Origin: Nicotiana tabacum
Lineage: Eukaryota > Streptophyta > Magnoliopsida > Solanales > Solanaceae
Length of the DNA: 64,000 bases
Reading direction: 5' to 3'
NCBI RefSeq assembly: GCF_000715075.1
Contig: NC_134102.1
Location: 99,470,266-99,534,265 of the forward strand
The translations under genes and the position numbers were made by a program. Below, in pieces: positions 1-13,198 of the stretch. How positions within the stretch are numbered: the first letter of the stretch is position 1; each line of letters begins with the position of its first letter. The notes beneath the pieces were generated by a model. It did not search any database. It was not told the origin of the DNA and saw nothing but the letters and a program-made list of their open reading frames with translations.

Positions 1-300
1 AAAAAAAACAGAAATTTGAAAATTACAAAAAAAAAAGTAAAAAAAAAAACATTTTTTTGTGCGGGATGGGGGGCAGTGGGTGGGTGGTGGGGTGGGGATG
101 GGTGGTGCAGAAAAAACAAAAAAACAGAAATTTGAAATTAATTTTTTTTTTTTTGCGGGATGTAGAGTGGATGGTGACGAAAAAAAACTAAAATTTAAAA
201 AAAAAACTTTTTGGAGAGAGGGGGTAGGGTTAGGTGGGTAGGTATGAGGGTGTGGGGTAGGTGGGTGAGGGTGGGGAAGGTTGAGAAGGAGTTTTAGAAA
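1..300. repeat. Alternating A-rich / G-rich low-complexity tract
   Basis: Poly-A runs followed by GGGTGGG-type G-rich runs recur about three times (near 1-115, 116-180 and 181-290), each cycle holding a variant of CAGAAATTTGAAA and a GCGGGATG-like box. This looks like a degenerate tandem repeat. The short open frames across it are compositional. No gene is visible. Confidence 0.6.
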
Positions 301-1029
301 ATATTTTTCCTTCTCTTGATAATATTTTCCTCGAGAAAAATGAATTAATAAGAAAAATATTTTTCAAAACATTTAACCCAACAAAATTGGAAAACATTTT
401 CCATCTTACCAAACATCCTAACGTATTAAAAACACATCGTTTTGTTTGCGATTGTGGTCATCTATCTATATGCTTGATAAAGACAGTCTAATTTCTTCAT
501 CTTTTCCCTTTTTAACTTTTAAGTAATGTTTAAGAACAATTATTGCTATGTCACCAGAGACGAGAGGACGTGTCAATACCAACAACTACTTATTCGTCAT
601 AAATTGATCGTCAACTTATCGTAAATCCTTCTCTATTATTAGCTTCTCTTTCTTTATTTGAACTTAAGACTGACAATGTATGCAAGTCTTCTTTTTCTTT
701 TTTCTTGCATTTCACATAAATGATCTTTCTCCATACACAATTAGCAAGTAAATTTCATGCTTGGGTTGGCACTTCCATGGAATACGACATATCTGGAATA
801 AAATGTTTTTCTTGTTAACAATCTCACTTGTGTTTTAAGGTCACATTTTTTATATGGAGATCATTTGTTTGTGTTTGGTCAAAGATAACTGCAAGTGGAA
901 AATAAAGTATAAAGATACTTTTTGATGTTTGACTATACAGGTGAGGTGAGGTAGACATAACATAAGGTACATGATAACATATACAGACAAGTAAATGAAG
1001 AAGAATGGGTAGCAGTTAGTAGTTATGAA
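301..1029. other. Intergenic, downstream of CGLD27; partial MITE-like end
   Basis: Positions 300-420 contain inverted GGAAAATATT / GGAAAACATTTTCC motifs followed by TACCAAACATCC, like the right end of a short inverted-repeat element whose left end is outside the window. The rest is AT-rich and should include the CGLD27 3' UTR. A minus-strand AATAAA lies at 653-658. No further gene is seen. Confidence 0.35.
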
Positions 1030-4000
1030 TTAAGGAGTAACAGGTTCACCACAGAATGCATCTGGTTCAAATGATCTTGCAGACTCATCATTGTATACTC
1101 CTGGTACTGATCTACCACCACCTTCTTCTGATGGTATATAAACATCCTTTTCGCGGTTCTCGACATTGACGAAAATGAGGACACACACAAGCAATGATGT
1201 GGCAAGAACCACCAATGTGTTCTTTAATCTACTCAGAACAGGCTTCACCTGCACACGAGCCCAGAAAAACGTAGAGTCACTTCACAATTCCATCGGTCAC
1301 TCGGAAAGACTACCATCCCAGGGAAACAAATTTTACACTGAAAACCTTTTCCTATATTTCCTGGCTGTCAGCTTACAAGGATCTTTCGTTCCAAGGTTCA
1401 GAGTCGATCATATTAGGGACTTACGAGCAATCGAGTCTTTTGTATTGAATTGTGATGAATCAAATAGGGTAAAAAGTACTATCATTTGTGCTTGACAATG
1501 CATGGAACAAAATCTGCTGATTCAATTACTAAGATCTGCCGTCCTTACCTATGTTGCTCTGACTCTCCGAAATGTCGTGGGGTGCATGTCGGATCCTCCA
1601 AACGTAGGGTATTTTGGAGGATTCGACACGGGTGTGACAGTATTTTGGATAGTCAGCGCAACATAGGTCCTTATTAGACTATGCCAGAAGAAGATGTCAT
1701 GACCAAGTACAATAGAAAAATCACCAGAATGCTAGCTGTTCCTACATAACTAATGCATCATATTTCAAGCAATAACCTAGGTCAATACCTTTTATTTAGA
1801 AAAGAAATATACCACAACGTTGCCGGACACTGAGATAGTTTATCCAAGTTAGCAAGTTTGAATTACTTACAGAGAAAGAACCCAAAAGGCGATCTCGTGC
1901 CAAAACTTCAGGAGTCTTCACCCATATCTGCAATGAAAAATCTCCTTCAAGTACCCCACGGATATCTCATCAGAAAATAATTTGGACTAGCCTAGTATAC
2001 TATCAAATTGCATGCATGAAACAACCATTTAGCCTAAGCTATATTCATCAGCAAAGAAAAATCTCCTTCAAGTACCAAAGGATGTGGAGATCTTCCCATC
2101 CAAAATAGCTTATAACTATCAAACTATATGATGATATAAGCATTTCGCCTAAGCTATATTCTTCCATTCAACCCAAAGTAACTGTTTCTACAGCTCTTTC
2201 CTCTCCCCTGAATCACCAGATCCCATCCGAAGTATGGCGACATATATACAACAGATGATTCCGTTAACCATAGAACAGATGATTCCTCGGGGAACAAACA
2301 AGATTAATCACTGGAATATCAGCAAAGCAAAACAATTTTGGTCACAAACAAGACTTGCAGTTCTAGCCAGCAGGCAGTTCCTTCTAGGCTAAACTTATGT
2401 TTTAGGGCAACACTCAAGACCAAGAACTAGCTAGCTGGAAGGTGCAGCTGAACATATCAAAGCAAGGCCAGACCTTGCCACTCCTAGAACGGAATTGGAC
2501 CTAAACTATGTTTGGTAAGGGTAAAATGAGTAAGAGCATGAATGGAAAAGGAGCTGGGACATTTTCTTTGATTGGTTAAAAGGTAAGAGATAAGAAGTAA
2601 AATTGAAGGGTAACCTTTCACATCATCTTTTCAATATATTGAAATTATATTATAGGGGTCAAGAGAAGGTAATGGTTTTGGTTCACTAAGTCCTACCATA
2701 GCACAAAGTAAAGGATCAATATTTCCCCTGGAGAAAAAAAATCAACTAATCCGAATCCATGCTCATACTTTGAACCCATAGCGTAGGAATACCAGCTCAT
2801 GTAGCAATACCAGCTCAAGCTAAGGTCCAAGAGAAATTCCACCAGTGCATTATCAATGGAGGTCATGCCTCTGGTTCGTTTTGTATAATTTTCCTAAAGT
2901 GGCCTATTTGATCTGTAGTAGCCTTGATGACCTTCAGATCGGCATAAAGAGCACAATAGCACCATCATTGCTACAATGCGTGGAACTGTATTCATATTAC
3001 TTCCTCAACAACGTTACTGTTCACAGACGCCACTTATGGGATTTGTTGTTGTAACAATGTTATTGTTCAACATAGAATTATCTGCTCTTTACATCAAAAT
3101 CCAACTTCCAAATAAAACTCTTCCATAATGAGAAAGTAAAATGATTATTAATCGATGCTATAATGTAGCTGCATATTTCTTGAACAAGATTTACTCAGGC
3201 TCCACTTTCTTCTATTCCTAACTATGAATTTGAGAGGTACTAATCAATATTTTGGTAAATAGAAATCAATAGGCGACTTCCAGTAAATCATTATATTAGA
3301 CCCATCACCAACTACTACTACTAAATCATACCAACCCCACGGTAATTGGGATCATGAATCTTCTACATCCCTTTCGCTCCATTTAGGCACATTTCTTTCC
3401 AACTAGTACTGCTAATCCTAATAAAAATCAGAACTTTTCACAAAAGAGAAGTAAAATACTCTCTGCAGCTAAAAAGTGCTGGCAAAAAGCCAAGTATCAT
3501 TCATTAAAGTATTAATTCATTAAGTCCAATGCCATTAGCTAAAGGTACTAACTTTCCAAATAAATAACAACTTCAAATGCATACATTCAAGAAAACTTAA
3601 GAATTAGTACCTGCCCATCGTACCATCCTGTCTCTTCATCTATCACCAAGCAAACCCAAAAAAGAAAATAATTAGTTGACATGACTACCCAAAATATATT
3701 AATAAAAACTCAATCCAACAAAAAAAGTACGAAAATTACATTCAACAGTGGCACTGAGCAATCTGTTACCAACATAAGCCCAACCAAGATACATTCTCAC
3801 AACAGCCAAAGTAACCACAATAACACCACCAGAAACAGCACCCAAGAATGGTTTAAGGGGCTCGGGTTCGGGTCCAACCGACCCGAATAAGTTGACGGGC
3901 AGGCCCACAAAGAGTGCAAAAGCAAGCCCAGTAGCAAAAAGACGGGAGCAGTACTCAACCAAGTCACCGGAAGCCCATGAAAATGGGAAAGAATCAGAAA

Positions 4001-4223
4001 GGGCCTTGAATTCGTTAACGGGCTGCTGCTCAAGTGGGACCGGGCACTCAGTTTCTGGTAAAGGGTTGTTATTTCTGAAAGATGAAAAGGGTATTCTTGG
4101 AATAAATCTTTGGTTATGAAAATGGTGGATTTTAAGATTATGGGTTGATGAAAAAGGAAAAGAGACAGATGGGTTTTGTAAGAATGGTTTTAGGGGGTGA
4201 AGAACCAGTGTTGTTGTGGCCAT
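1030..4223 (-). CDS. CGLD27: CGLD27, chloroplast DUF1230 membrane protein (4 exons)
   Basis: Spliced minus-strand gene. Exons are 4223-3740, 3639-3611, 1927-1871 and 1248-1030; every intron begins GT and ends AG, and the joined frame is 789 nt (262 aa). The protein starts with a Ser/Pro/His-rich, poorly conserved stretch of about 50 residues that fits a plastid transit peptide. Then comes the conserved block with ALSDSFPFSWASGDL (about 74-88) and three hydrophobic segments near 94-113, 126-147 and 201-220. The tiny 29-nt exon 2 supplies EETGWYDGQ and exon 3 WVKTPEVLARDRLLGS, both typical of the DUF1230/CGLD27 family (conserved in the green lineage and diatoms). The Arabidopsis homologue is, from memory, plastid-located and iron-deficiency responsive; its biochemical role is not established. 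The start is the first Met, giving the family's usual length. Intron 2 (1.7 kb) carries the only large non-coding interval. Confidence 0.93.
1548..1667. mobile_element. 120-bp MITE in the last intron of CGLD27
   Basis: The ends are inverted repeats: CCTATGTTGCTCTGACT on the left and AGTCAGCGCAACATAGG on the right. They are flanked by the same 6 bp, TCCTTA, at 1542-1547 and 1668-1673. The interior folds further (GGATCCTCC against GGAGGATTC). There is no coding capacity. The family is common in Solanaceae introns. It lies in the intron between CGLD27 exons 3 and 4. Confidence 0.75.
1928..3610 (-). other. CGLD27 intron 2, with a possible SINE tail
   Basis: AT-rich intron with no convincing coding region. 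At about 3300-3410 a (ACT)n run is followed by a block resembling the 3' part of a short interspersed element read on the minus strand; I cannot define its ends. A 30-bp segment rich in AAAAATCTCCTTCAAGTACC occurs twice (1938-1958 and 2057-2078). Confidence 0.4.
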
Positions 4224-6047
4224 TTGCTAAGTCCACTTACTATTTTTCTTTTTTGATTTGATTTTGAAATAGTTAGTAGTTATAATAAGGTTTATGTTGT
4301 GTACATTTCTTTTCTCTTTTTGTTTTTTTTGCTTGTGATGTTGGACTTGTGTTGATTCATCGTGGAAAAGTCTATGGTGATAGACTGATAGTGAATGGAA
4401 AAAATATCAAGAGTTGAGTGTACGTGGAGAACTGGAAATACCATTCTGCCCAAGTTAGTTCTCTACTAGATATAGGAGTAATTAACTATGGCTAAGTATG
4501 GTTAGGTAATGGTAGTGTATATAAGCTAAAAGATGTGTTATGCATTCATTGATTGGTACAAATAACAAATGTGAATAAATTTTTCCTTATCTTTTCACTC
4601 TTTCTATTCGACTTTATATGATACTATTACTAATTGAGAAGTTGAACAATGGTTTTTTTTCCCACAACAACATTTTTAAAAAAGTCTTTTAAAAATTTTA
4701 ATTATAAAAAGTTGTGTTTGATAATAATTTTAATGCCGTTTCCGCTTATCGGATGTTCGAAATGAGACCAAAATTAGAAGATTTGACAAAATACTAATAG
4801 TACTCTGATGCTTTGTTTGCTTATTGTTGGCAATTCGTAGAATATCATTCAGGTAAAAGTTAATACCCCTAGTTAAGATTTTTTTTATCAGAATATGACC
4901 CTTCCAAGTGTTGGGGTCGGGGTTTCGGCTAGCTGGTGCATGGATTACTCACTTAACCCAAATATGTAGTATTGATTTAGTGGTTAACCAGTTAAGATTA
5001 AAGAACTAAGATCAGAACTTCCATTTTCAAAGTGATCAAAACATGAGTTTGTTGTTCTTCTTAATAGTGTGTTGTTGTGTACTAGTGAATCTCCAAAAGT
5101 TAAGACTATGTAATTATTACACTGATATTCCTACCACTTGACCAGACGAAATTACTTGCTCAGCTACAAGCTAACAATTTCGTAAACAGATTCAAATATC
5201 CGTTTGCAACAAATAATCCAACAAGTTAAAAGGAGTCAACAATTTGCAATTTTGAATTTGTAGGCACTTGCTCTCAATTTGGCTACAGCCTACGAAGTGT
5301 AAGAGAAAGTAAGCTTGTTCCAAAACCATTTAAACAATGACAACACAGCCAAAAGAGAAGAGTTCACCCACAAAAGTAGTTGGGGCATTTTAATACCTCT
5401 TTGGCAATGGGTTGAATCCGCAGGGGCATAAGCTCCTTACTCAAATTGGTGGCTCTACCCCTTAGCAAATAAGTTTAGCACTGTACAAGTATGACTATAC
5501 ACAAAACTGTCTTTAGCATATAAGCACAACAAAGAGAAGGAAGATGGTAATGCAGGAAATTTTCCTCATTTCCATTTATTCTTCTGTTGGTACACAACCT
5601 GCAGAGGCCGACTGTTTACAATTGCTTCCTTTGACGACCTTCACAGAATTGAGACTTCTCCTCTGCTGCTCGTTTTTTGAACTCATTACATATCTCAACG
5701 GTAGTACATTCATCAGCCTAAAATACTAACTAAAAATGATTTTATTTCCTTTTCTTTTCTTTGTTTTCCTTTTCCTTTTACATAGTTCAAGTCCCATACA
5801 ACGATCCCTATGACCTAACTTCAACTACTGCACTTCGTGCAGCCATTGATTTGGAGATATCTGCTTGTTTCTGAATTGGTTGCGTTGAGTCCCCACTTCG
5901 AATGAACCAACTGCTTCCAATCCAGGGCTTTCTTGTGTGCTTCTTTGCATCTACAAGACTTTGCAATCAATTCTCAGTTGCTCTGGCTCTTTTTGAGCCT
6001 AGAAACAACCTTCTGTTATTATTACAACAATACCTAACCTGTCAACC
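4224..6047. other. Intergenic: CGLD27 promoter and kinase 3' UTR side
   Basis: This separates the kinase stop codon (6048) from the CGLD27 start (4223); both genes run leftward, so the right part should be the kinase 3' UTR and the left part the CGLD27 promoter. Minus-strand AATAAA candidates lie at 5575-5580 and near 5743. No ORF here resembles a protein and no repeat boundary could be set. Confidence 0.5.
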
Positions 6048-9000
6048 TTATTGCTGATTTGTACAAGTTTCAAATCCCTGGACATTAAGACGCTGAAGAC
6101 ACTTGAGACGAGTTATGATCTGCCCAAAAGAAGGGCGCGCTTGAGAATTTCTGCAGGAGAAGAAGGACATTAGTCATTTAATACAAAGAAAAACTGCAGC
6201 AATTCTCAGACTGTGCACATCTCAACACTCTTGTGGACACGAACAAGTCTGAAAATCTACTCGTGAAATTATATCAGAGTTGAATAGACGCACTGATTCC
6301 AACAGTCGCTTATAATCTCTGCAACTATGGGATCAACAGTTGCAGGAATATCAAGGCGTCTACCCTGAAAACCAACAGCTCCAACGACCTGCATTGAGTT
6401 CATCCCTGACCATGGCACTTTAAGAGTTGTCAACTCCCAAAATATTACACCAAAACTGTACACATCGGATCTGCAAACCAGGCAATCAAACTCATTTAAT
6501 AAAATTCAAAACTAATAACCATAACAAAGTTGAGCACCATGACGGATATGAATAAAGAGCAAACTTACTTTTCATTGGATGGTTCATTCCTTAAAACTTC
6601 TGGTGCCATCCATTCAGCCTGCAATTAATGGAATGCCATTAGCAAATTTGAAGATTTCAGTCCTCTTTCTCACCCTATTTAGCCATACTTTGTCAGCTTT
6701 TTGTTTTTGTTCTAAATGGGTATGGAGCAGTAGAAAAGAGGCCTGGAAAAGATGGCATAAACTGAGTCATAAAAGTGAACATGCAATCACCGTTCCGGCC
6801 GTTGACTTTGAAGAGAGAAATGTGTGGTGCTTCATGCGAGACATCCCAAAATCACAAACCTTCAAGCATGGCAGAAGCATGGATTGTTGTAAGCAAAAGC
6901 TTAGTTCTCACAAATTTTATAGGCTATTATTTACAAGATTCAAGGCAGACGCACCTTAACAACCCAATTTTTATCAACAAGAAGATTTGGAGTCTTCAAA
7001 TCTCGATGCACAATGACAGGGTTGCTTGTGTGCAAGTAATTCATTCCTTTGGCCTACACGAAGTTGATAATTAGCAAACAGGTAACTAAAACTGAAACAA
7101 ACCCAGGGATTCACTACCCAATAAATACCACATCAAGTGCCATCCGCATACGCCTTTTCTCATCAATTTGGATATTTGGACGATGCAGTAACCTATATAA
7201 ACTTCCCCTGCACCAAAAATACAGGTATCAGATACACTTAAAGACAAGAAGAGAAAACAAAATTGATATATTACTTAATAGTAACAAACACGATATACTA
7301 AAAAGTATCTTGGCATCACTAGCAATACAGCTATAGATGATATAAGAGCTTCTTGCATGTTTAAACTATATACCCGTTTGCTCTCCAAAAAGCAAAGAAA
7401 TAACAAGAGCATGATTTCGTGAACGCATTACAAAGATTTGAATGCACACAAGGAAAAAGGTATAAGTCACAACTGATCCGGCAACAATGCCCAAAATATC
7501 CTGGGACGAGAATGGCTTGAAAAACGTATCCCATGAGCCAAGATTAGAAAGCCAAGGCTAAACATTTAAGAGATGGGCCAACTTTCAACCGTAGCATGTT
7601 AGTAATGTGCAAGTAGAAAAGAGTTCTCAACCTTGGCAAGAACTCAGTCAGTATAGAGAGATTTGGGGGGCGAGTTACAGCTCCCATGAAGAGAACAACA
7701 TTAGGATGTCTCAGCCTCAACATAATTTCAATCTGCAAAACGAAATGCACACAGGGTCCTTAAATTTCAGGAAAGCTCATAAAGCACTAAGTACTACTCC
7801 ACATCACATCTTTGTCTATGTACAACTTACTTCACATTTAAACTGTGCAAGGGCATCACTTGTAATATCCTGATTCATGAATTTCTTCACGGCAACTTCC
7901 TGCAATGCGGTAACATTAATTACGTTCACTTAAGTTTACAGAAAAAGTGTGTTAAATAACTATACAATACTACAGTCAACATTCCAGACCACTCTCATGC
8001 TACTTGCACAGAGGTGCTGGATGCTAGTCTATTTCTTTCATTACTTAAACTATCAGTTCAAAGTAATGGATGGACAGTGGGTGAACCACATGTCAACTTT
8101 CAAGGACACCTCCAACCACAAACCAAAACAAAGATTTGACATGATACCAGAGAACACAGAGACTACGAAAAAGCTATATTATTCAACTTACCATCTACAT
8201 GATTGTTAGAGAATGTACATGTCCCACATTGATTCTGTAAACATTTCAAAAGGGATTTATAAAGGCCGTTCGCTATTTCACCAATTACCTTTGTATTTTG
8301 AATTGGGTGCTCCAATTCTTTCACATGGTGTTAGAGACATATTTTGGTAAACCCGTTATTAGAACCTATGTTATCACTCTGCGCTTCTTTCAACTAAACC
8401 TATTGAGCCACTCTGGACTTATCTCTTTCAATCCAATCCACCGAGCCATTATCTACTCTCTGTTGTAGGCACACTCCTTAACATTTGAGCCTTCTCTTTC
8501 AACCCCATGTCTATTTCTCATCCTGACGAGCTTACTCTCTCTGATTCGTGCATTCTCTTCAGCCTGTACTCGGCCTATTTCTCTGCTCCAAACCTACTCT
8601 CTAGTCAGTCAAGCAATTTTAATTTCTCAACAGTTAAACCCGTGAAAAAGAAAATCTTCAAGTTGACATGCAGACTTAGGAAACATGTCTCATATTGGTC
8701 GACAAGGATTCACAATGGAGTTTATATATGTCTTAGAACTCTTTTTAATCCAACATTATGTCACTTGAATTGATGTTTTCGGTCCAAAAACATGAGATTT
8801 GGAGACTTGAGTGCCCTGATTATTTGAGAACCTCAGTTGGAGGTTCTAACAACTTAGCTTGGCTTCTTCTGCTGTAAGCGTCACGGTGTCCATGATCACC
8901 TAACTAAACAGGCTAGATTGTGGATGAAAAGGCCCGAGCACATGGGGTAAATGCTGATTTCTAAATTGTGCAGTTATTTTTGTTGACGGACATGTTTCGA

Positions 9001-12000
9001 CCATTCCAAACTTGTTACTTATAGCCTGTTTGGCCAAGCTTCTAAAATCAGCTTATTTTGAGAAGTGCTTTTCTCAAAAGTACATTTTTAAAAAGTGCTT
9101 TTTAAAAAAGTGTTTTTGGTGAGAAGCAGTTTGTGTTTGGCTAATTAATTTGAAAAGCACTTTTGAGCAATAATTAGTGTTTGGCCAAGCTTTTGAAAAC
9201 TGCTTCTAAGTGTATCTTTCTCAAAAGTACTTCTCAGAAAAGTGCTTTTGGAGAGAAGCTACTTTTTTCTGCTTCTTAAAAACTGCTTCTGCTTCTCCTC
9301 AAAAGCACTTTTTTTCCTTCCAAAAGCTTGGCCAAACACCTCAATTTTTGGCCAAAAGTGCTTTTGGCTAAAAAAAGCACTTTTGGCCCAAAAATAAGCT
9401 TGGCCAAACAGGCTATTAGTTTGGGTGAAGGCCCGTGCTTAATATACTAAAGATGTTCCCCACTTTTATGATATTTCTAGAATGAGTAACTTGAAAAAGA
9501 AGGAATCAGACATGTCTACTTATTAGGCACAAGTTCAAGCAGTTATGAAGGATTTTAATAAGTTGATGCCAGTCACCGCCAGTGTTTAATAAGCAATTAG
9601 AACAGCGACAAAAAGGTTCTTAGTTCTCATACTTGATAGGCTTCCAAATGATCTTGACTCAGGGCAAGACCAGATTTTGGCTAGTCCCAATATGCCTCCA
9701 GTGGATGAGGTGTTCTCCCGCTTATTACCTCTTACTGCTCCTAGCCACACAGTGGTCCTTCACCATTTCTAGCATCACAGACGGTAGAGAATCTAGGTGG
9801 AGGTTGCTTGGGAAATTCTTGACCTAAGTGCACTCATTGTTATAAAATTGGTTATACTCGTGAGAAGTGCTTTCTCTTTACATGGTCAACCGCCAAGGAA
9901 GGCTCATGTTGCCCAGACTAATTCCATTGGTAATCCGAGCAATCAGACATTCTCTTTTTCTAAGGCAGAGTTTGAATGACGTCCTCCAGTATCCGGTGAG
10001 TGAACAGAACCATGGCCTGTATCTCTCAGCCCTCCACTCTTAGACCTTGGGTGAGTGACTCAAGTGCCTCTGGTGATATACTTGGTAATGAATTACTTTT
10101 TCTACTATCTCCTTTTCAGTCTCTTCCAACAGTCACAGGCTACTGGCACACCGACTATGCTGGAATTGGTCAATCACCTACAACTATGCCTACTCTTTTT
10201 CCAAAAATTGTATTCTATCCATTCTCCCTAATTCTTCATTATTCTCTAGGATTCTTCATCTTCTACTGAATTTAGTTTGAGGGCATTTAAATAGCTAAAT
10301 TAAAGAATTAAGTTCTATTTTTCTTTTGTTTTGCTGGAGAAGGATCTTAGAGTGTCTAGGCTTGGGCCAGGAGGGTTCTCAATAAGTTCTTCAAAAAATC
10401 TGATTCAGGCCCTAAAATCCTAAAATGAAGAAGATTCTGTTTTTTCGTTTAAGTTCTTTTCTTTCTAAAAGAATATATCTGATTAAGTTTAATTTGGGGA
10501 GCTAGGCAAAAGAAGTTGAAAACCCAAGTAACAGAAGGGAAAACTTTTAACTGCCCCTTCTTTTCTCCTTGCAATAGTTTCTAAACATCAGGTTTCATAT
10601 GCTACTTCCATTTTTGGTTTTATACTACTTCACAATCTCTTCAATCTTAAGGAGGATAAAAGTAGCTCACAAAATTGAAGGTGAATTGGAATGCATGATC
10701 TAAGATAAATGGAAAATGAAAAAAAGTGGTTAAAACGTTAAGCTAGGTGTAGATTGATTTGGCATAGAGAAACCATCATTACTACATGTACAAGATATTT
10801 CCCGTCATGTGAATGTATATGTTTGCATTCTTATCCAAAAAGAAAGTGTGTATGTATGCAATCAGGAGCAAATGCTCAACTAGGGTCTGGCTGAACTAAT
10901 TTTAGACGTTGTGAGGTGCTTAAGTAAGGAGAGAAGTAGGAAAGAGGAGTAATGAAGTGCATAGGTGAGAGTTAATTTGCAACTTAGGGACTATGGGAAG
11001 AAACGAACTCGTGAAGAAAATATCAGCTTATCTATTAAGCTACATATAGAGACCAAAAAAGAGATCTTATCTTTACTGCATACTATTATCTGAAGGAACA
11101 GTTGGCTTGAGTGCTACTGCAAGTCCAATGACTTCTAAATTAGCTTTATCATCTTCTATTCCAAGCATATCACGTAGGAAAACAGATAACTTTATGCAGC
11201 AGTGCTGCTAAAATTATAGACTGGAAACCCTAACTATCCTTCCCCTTAGAATCATGAGAACCACATACGATTCCGTGCTGCATTACTTTTTGTTTCTCTT
11301 TTCCTTTGTCATTGTCCTTCACAAATCACATCTTTTGAAATATCTTCGATGAAAAGTACAAGCTACCTAAATATTTTGTCATGTCATTGATTATACAGAG
11401 TGCACTAAGAAGCGTGTATGCACCCAAATGTAGTGTTAATAGTTCCTACTGTTTCAGAATACAAGGAAAAGATTGACAATACATATATGAATTTTATAAC
11501 ACTCTCCAATTTGAAAGAACTCTTCAGAAAATTAGAAAACTAATCCATGAAAAAGACAAATTCATTTTGCTTTCTTAGGAAAATGGAACATACAGAAAAG
11601 GGACTTGTCAAATAGAGCTGATGCACTATGGTTCTTATTCTACTCAGGATAGACGATAGATATACAAATCAGAAATATGACTTACTGTGCCATTCCATTC
11701 TGCACGGTATACCTCGCCAAATGACCCTGAAAAGTCACCTCAGTGTTATTATGTTGAGCATTCCATCTTAAAGATATTCAGTTTTTCACATTCACTTCAG
11801 TCAGAGACAAATAACTAATTTACATGGTAAACTGTAGAAACAAATAATCTGCTTCCTAAAAGTAAGCAAATAAAAGGACTTCAATCCTCATAGGTGAGGG
11901 AAGGGGGAAATCTGTAGCAAAGTACTAAAAGTCCCTACTCAAACAATATTACTGGAGGCACTCAACCCAAAATTTTGCCCTGTGAATGAAGTTGTGATAG

Positions 12001-13198
12001 TTAATTGGTAGTGGCCAGTGACGACAAAGTATACTTCTTATAGAATTGGAGTGTTCATAATACAAAAAAGGGATACTATGATAACTTTCGGTAATATGAT
12101 TTTTAAAAGACATTGACATATATAACACCATTCTGTTTCCAGAAATTGGTCCAAAAATGAACTGAATTTGGAATGGCAGTAGTGTATTGATCATGTTAAG
12201 AAAGGTAATGCATTCAGCTATTATCAATTAGATGGAGGGGATCTAAAGCCCCAAGAGTTGGCTAAGTAACTAATAGCACATACATAAAATAAAAGATCTT
12301 ATCACCTGCCAATTCACCCTAACCCAATGTACAAGTTACAATTTGCCAAAAGAATAAAAGCAGTTAAACCAACACAAAAGACAGTTTTGACAAGTACCTA
12401 ATCTAACAAAGTCATCTAAATACGTCTATTTTACACCTTATTATTCATATAAATTCACATATGACCTATTACCAGAAATATTCTCAAAGTAGGAAATTCT
12501 AAAATGAATAAGCCTGAAAACACATAAACTAGGACAAAGAAAATGACTGACTTTTTTGTTTATGAACAAGTTTAACAACATCAATAGAAATGGTTTTTTA
12601 CAGAGCATAAAAGTATGATGCTGCTCTATTATCTGAAAACATACTAAATAGCTGAGCACACATTAGTATGTACACAGTTTTATTTTTATTAAAGGTAATG
12701 AAGAATAACAGTAAACCTTACATCATTTGGTAACTGCATATGAACTGTCAGCTACATAGTTTAAGAATAACATACAAAACTATTCCGTCTGCCATTTTTC
12801 TTCAATCATTTTAAAACAAGATAGCTGTACTCATATGTCTACTACAGAAAGGCAAAAGGTGTAAGCTTAAATTTGATTTTAGATATAGCCACAGAGACTT
12901 TTTTCCAAGGTTGCACTGCCCATCCATGTACAATCACAGAAAATGAACTTAAAGCACTGGGTCTTACCAATACCAATACGTTCACCAACATGGAGATCTT
13001 CCCATGGAATTTCCCACTCTGCCACCCCGCGTAGCATTGGAAGCTGCTCCTTCTGCACCGTGTAAGACTTGGACTGAATGCAAGTAACTATTTCCCTTGC
13101 TTTACTAGCTGATTCTTTGTCTTTGTATGCACAGTTGTTATCTGAAATATTTCCAAACTTCTCCCTATAGCATTTATCACCTTCATCAAGCAAAACAA
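6048..13198 (-). CDS. Kinase exons 5-14 (protein kinase domain)
   Basis: Exon 5 ends [17 protein letters not shown], the standard lead-in to the glycine-rich loop. Exons 6 to 14 then give [119 protein letters not shown] and finally [18 protein letters not shown], ending at TAA 6050-6048. The exon pattern, including the 41-nt exon 6, is typical of plant CTR1/EDR1 kinases. Introns 7 and 9-13 are short (75-172 bp) and repeat-free. Confidence 0.93.

Noticed and set aside
1030..1254. Separate 74-codon membrane protein
   Set aside because: It is the last exon of CGLD27; the GTG at 1254 precedes a splice acceptor and is not a start.
6579..7336. Plus-strand ORFs over 6.5-7.3 kb
   Set aside because: They overlap minus-strand kinase exons 9-12 and show no protein motif.
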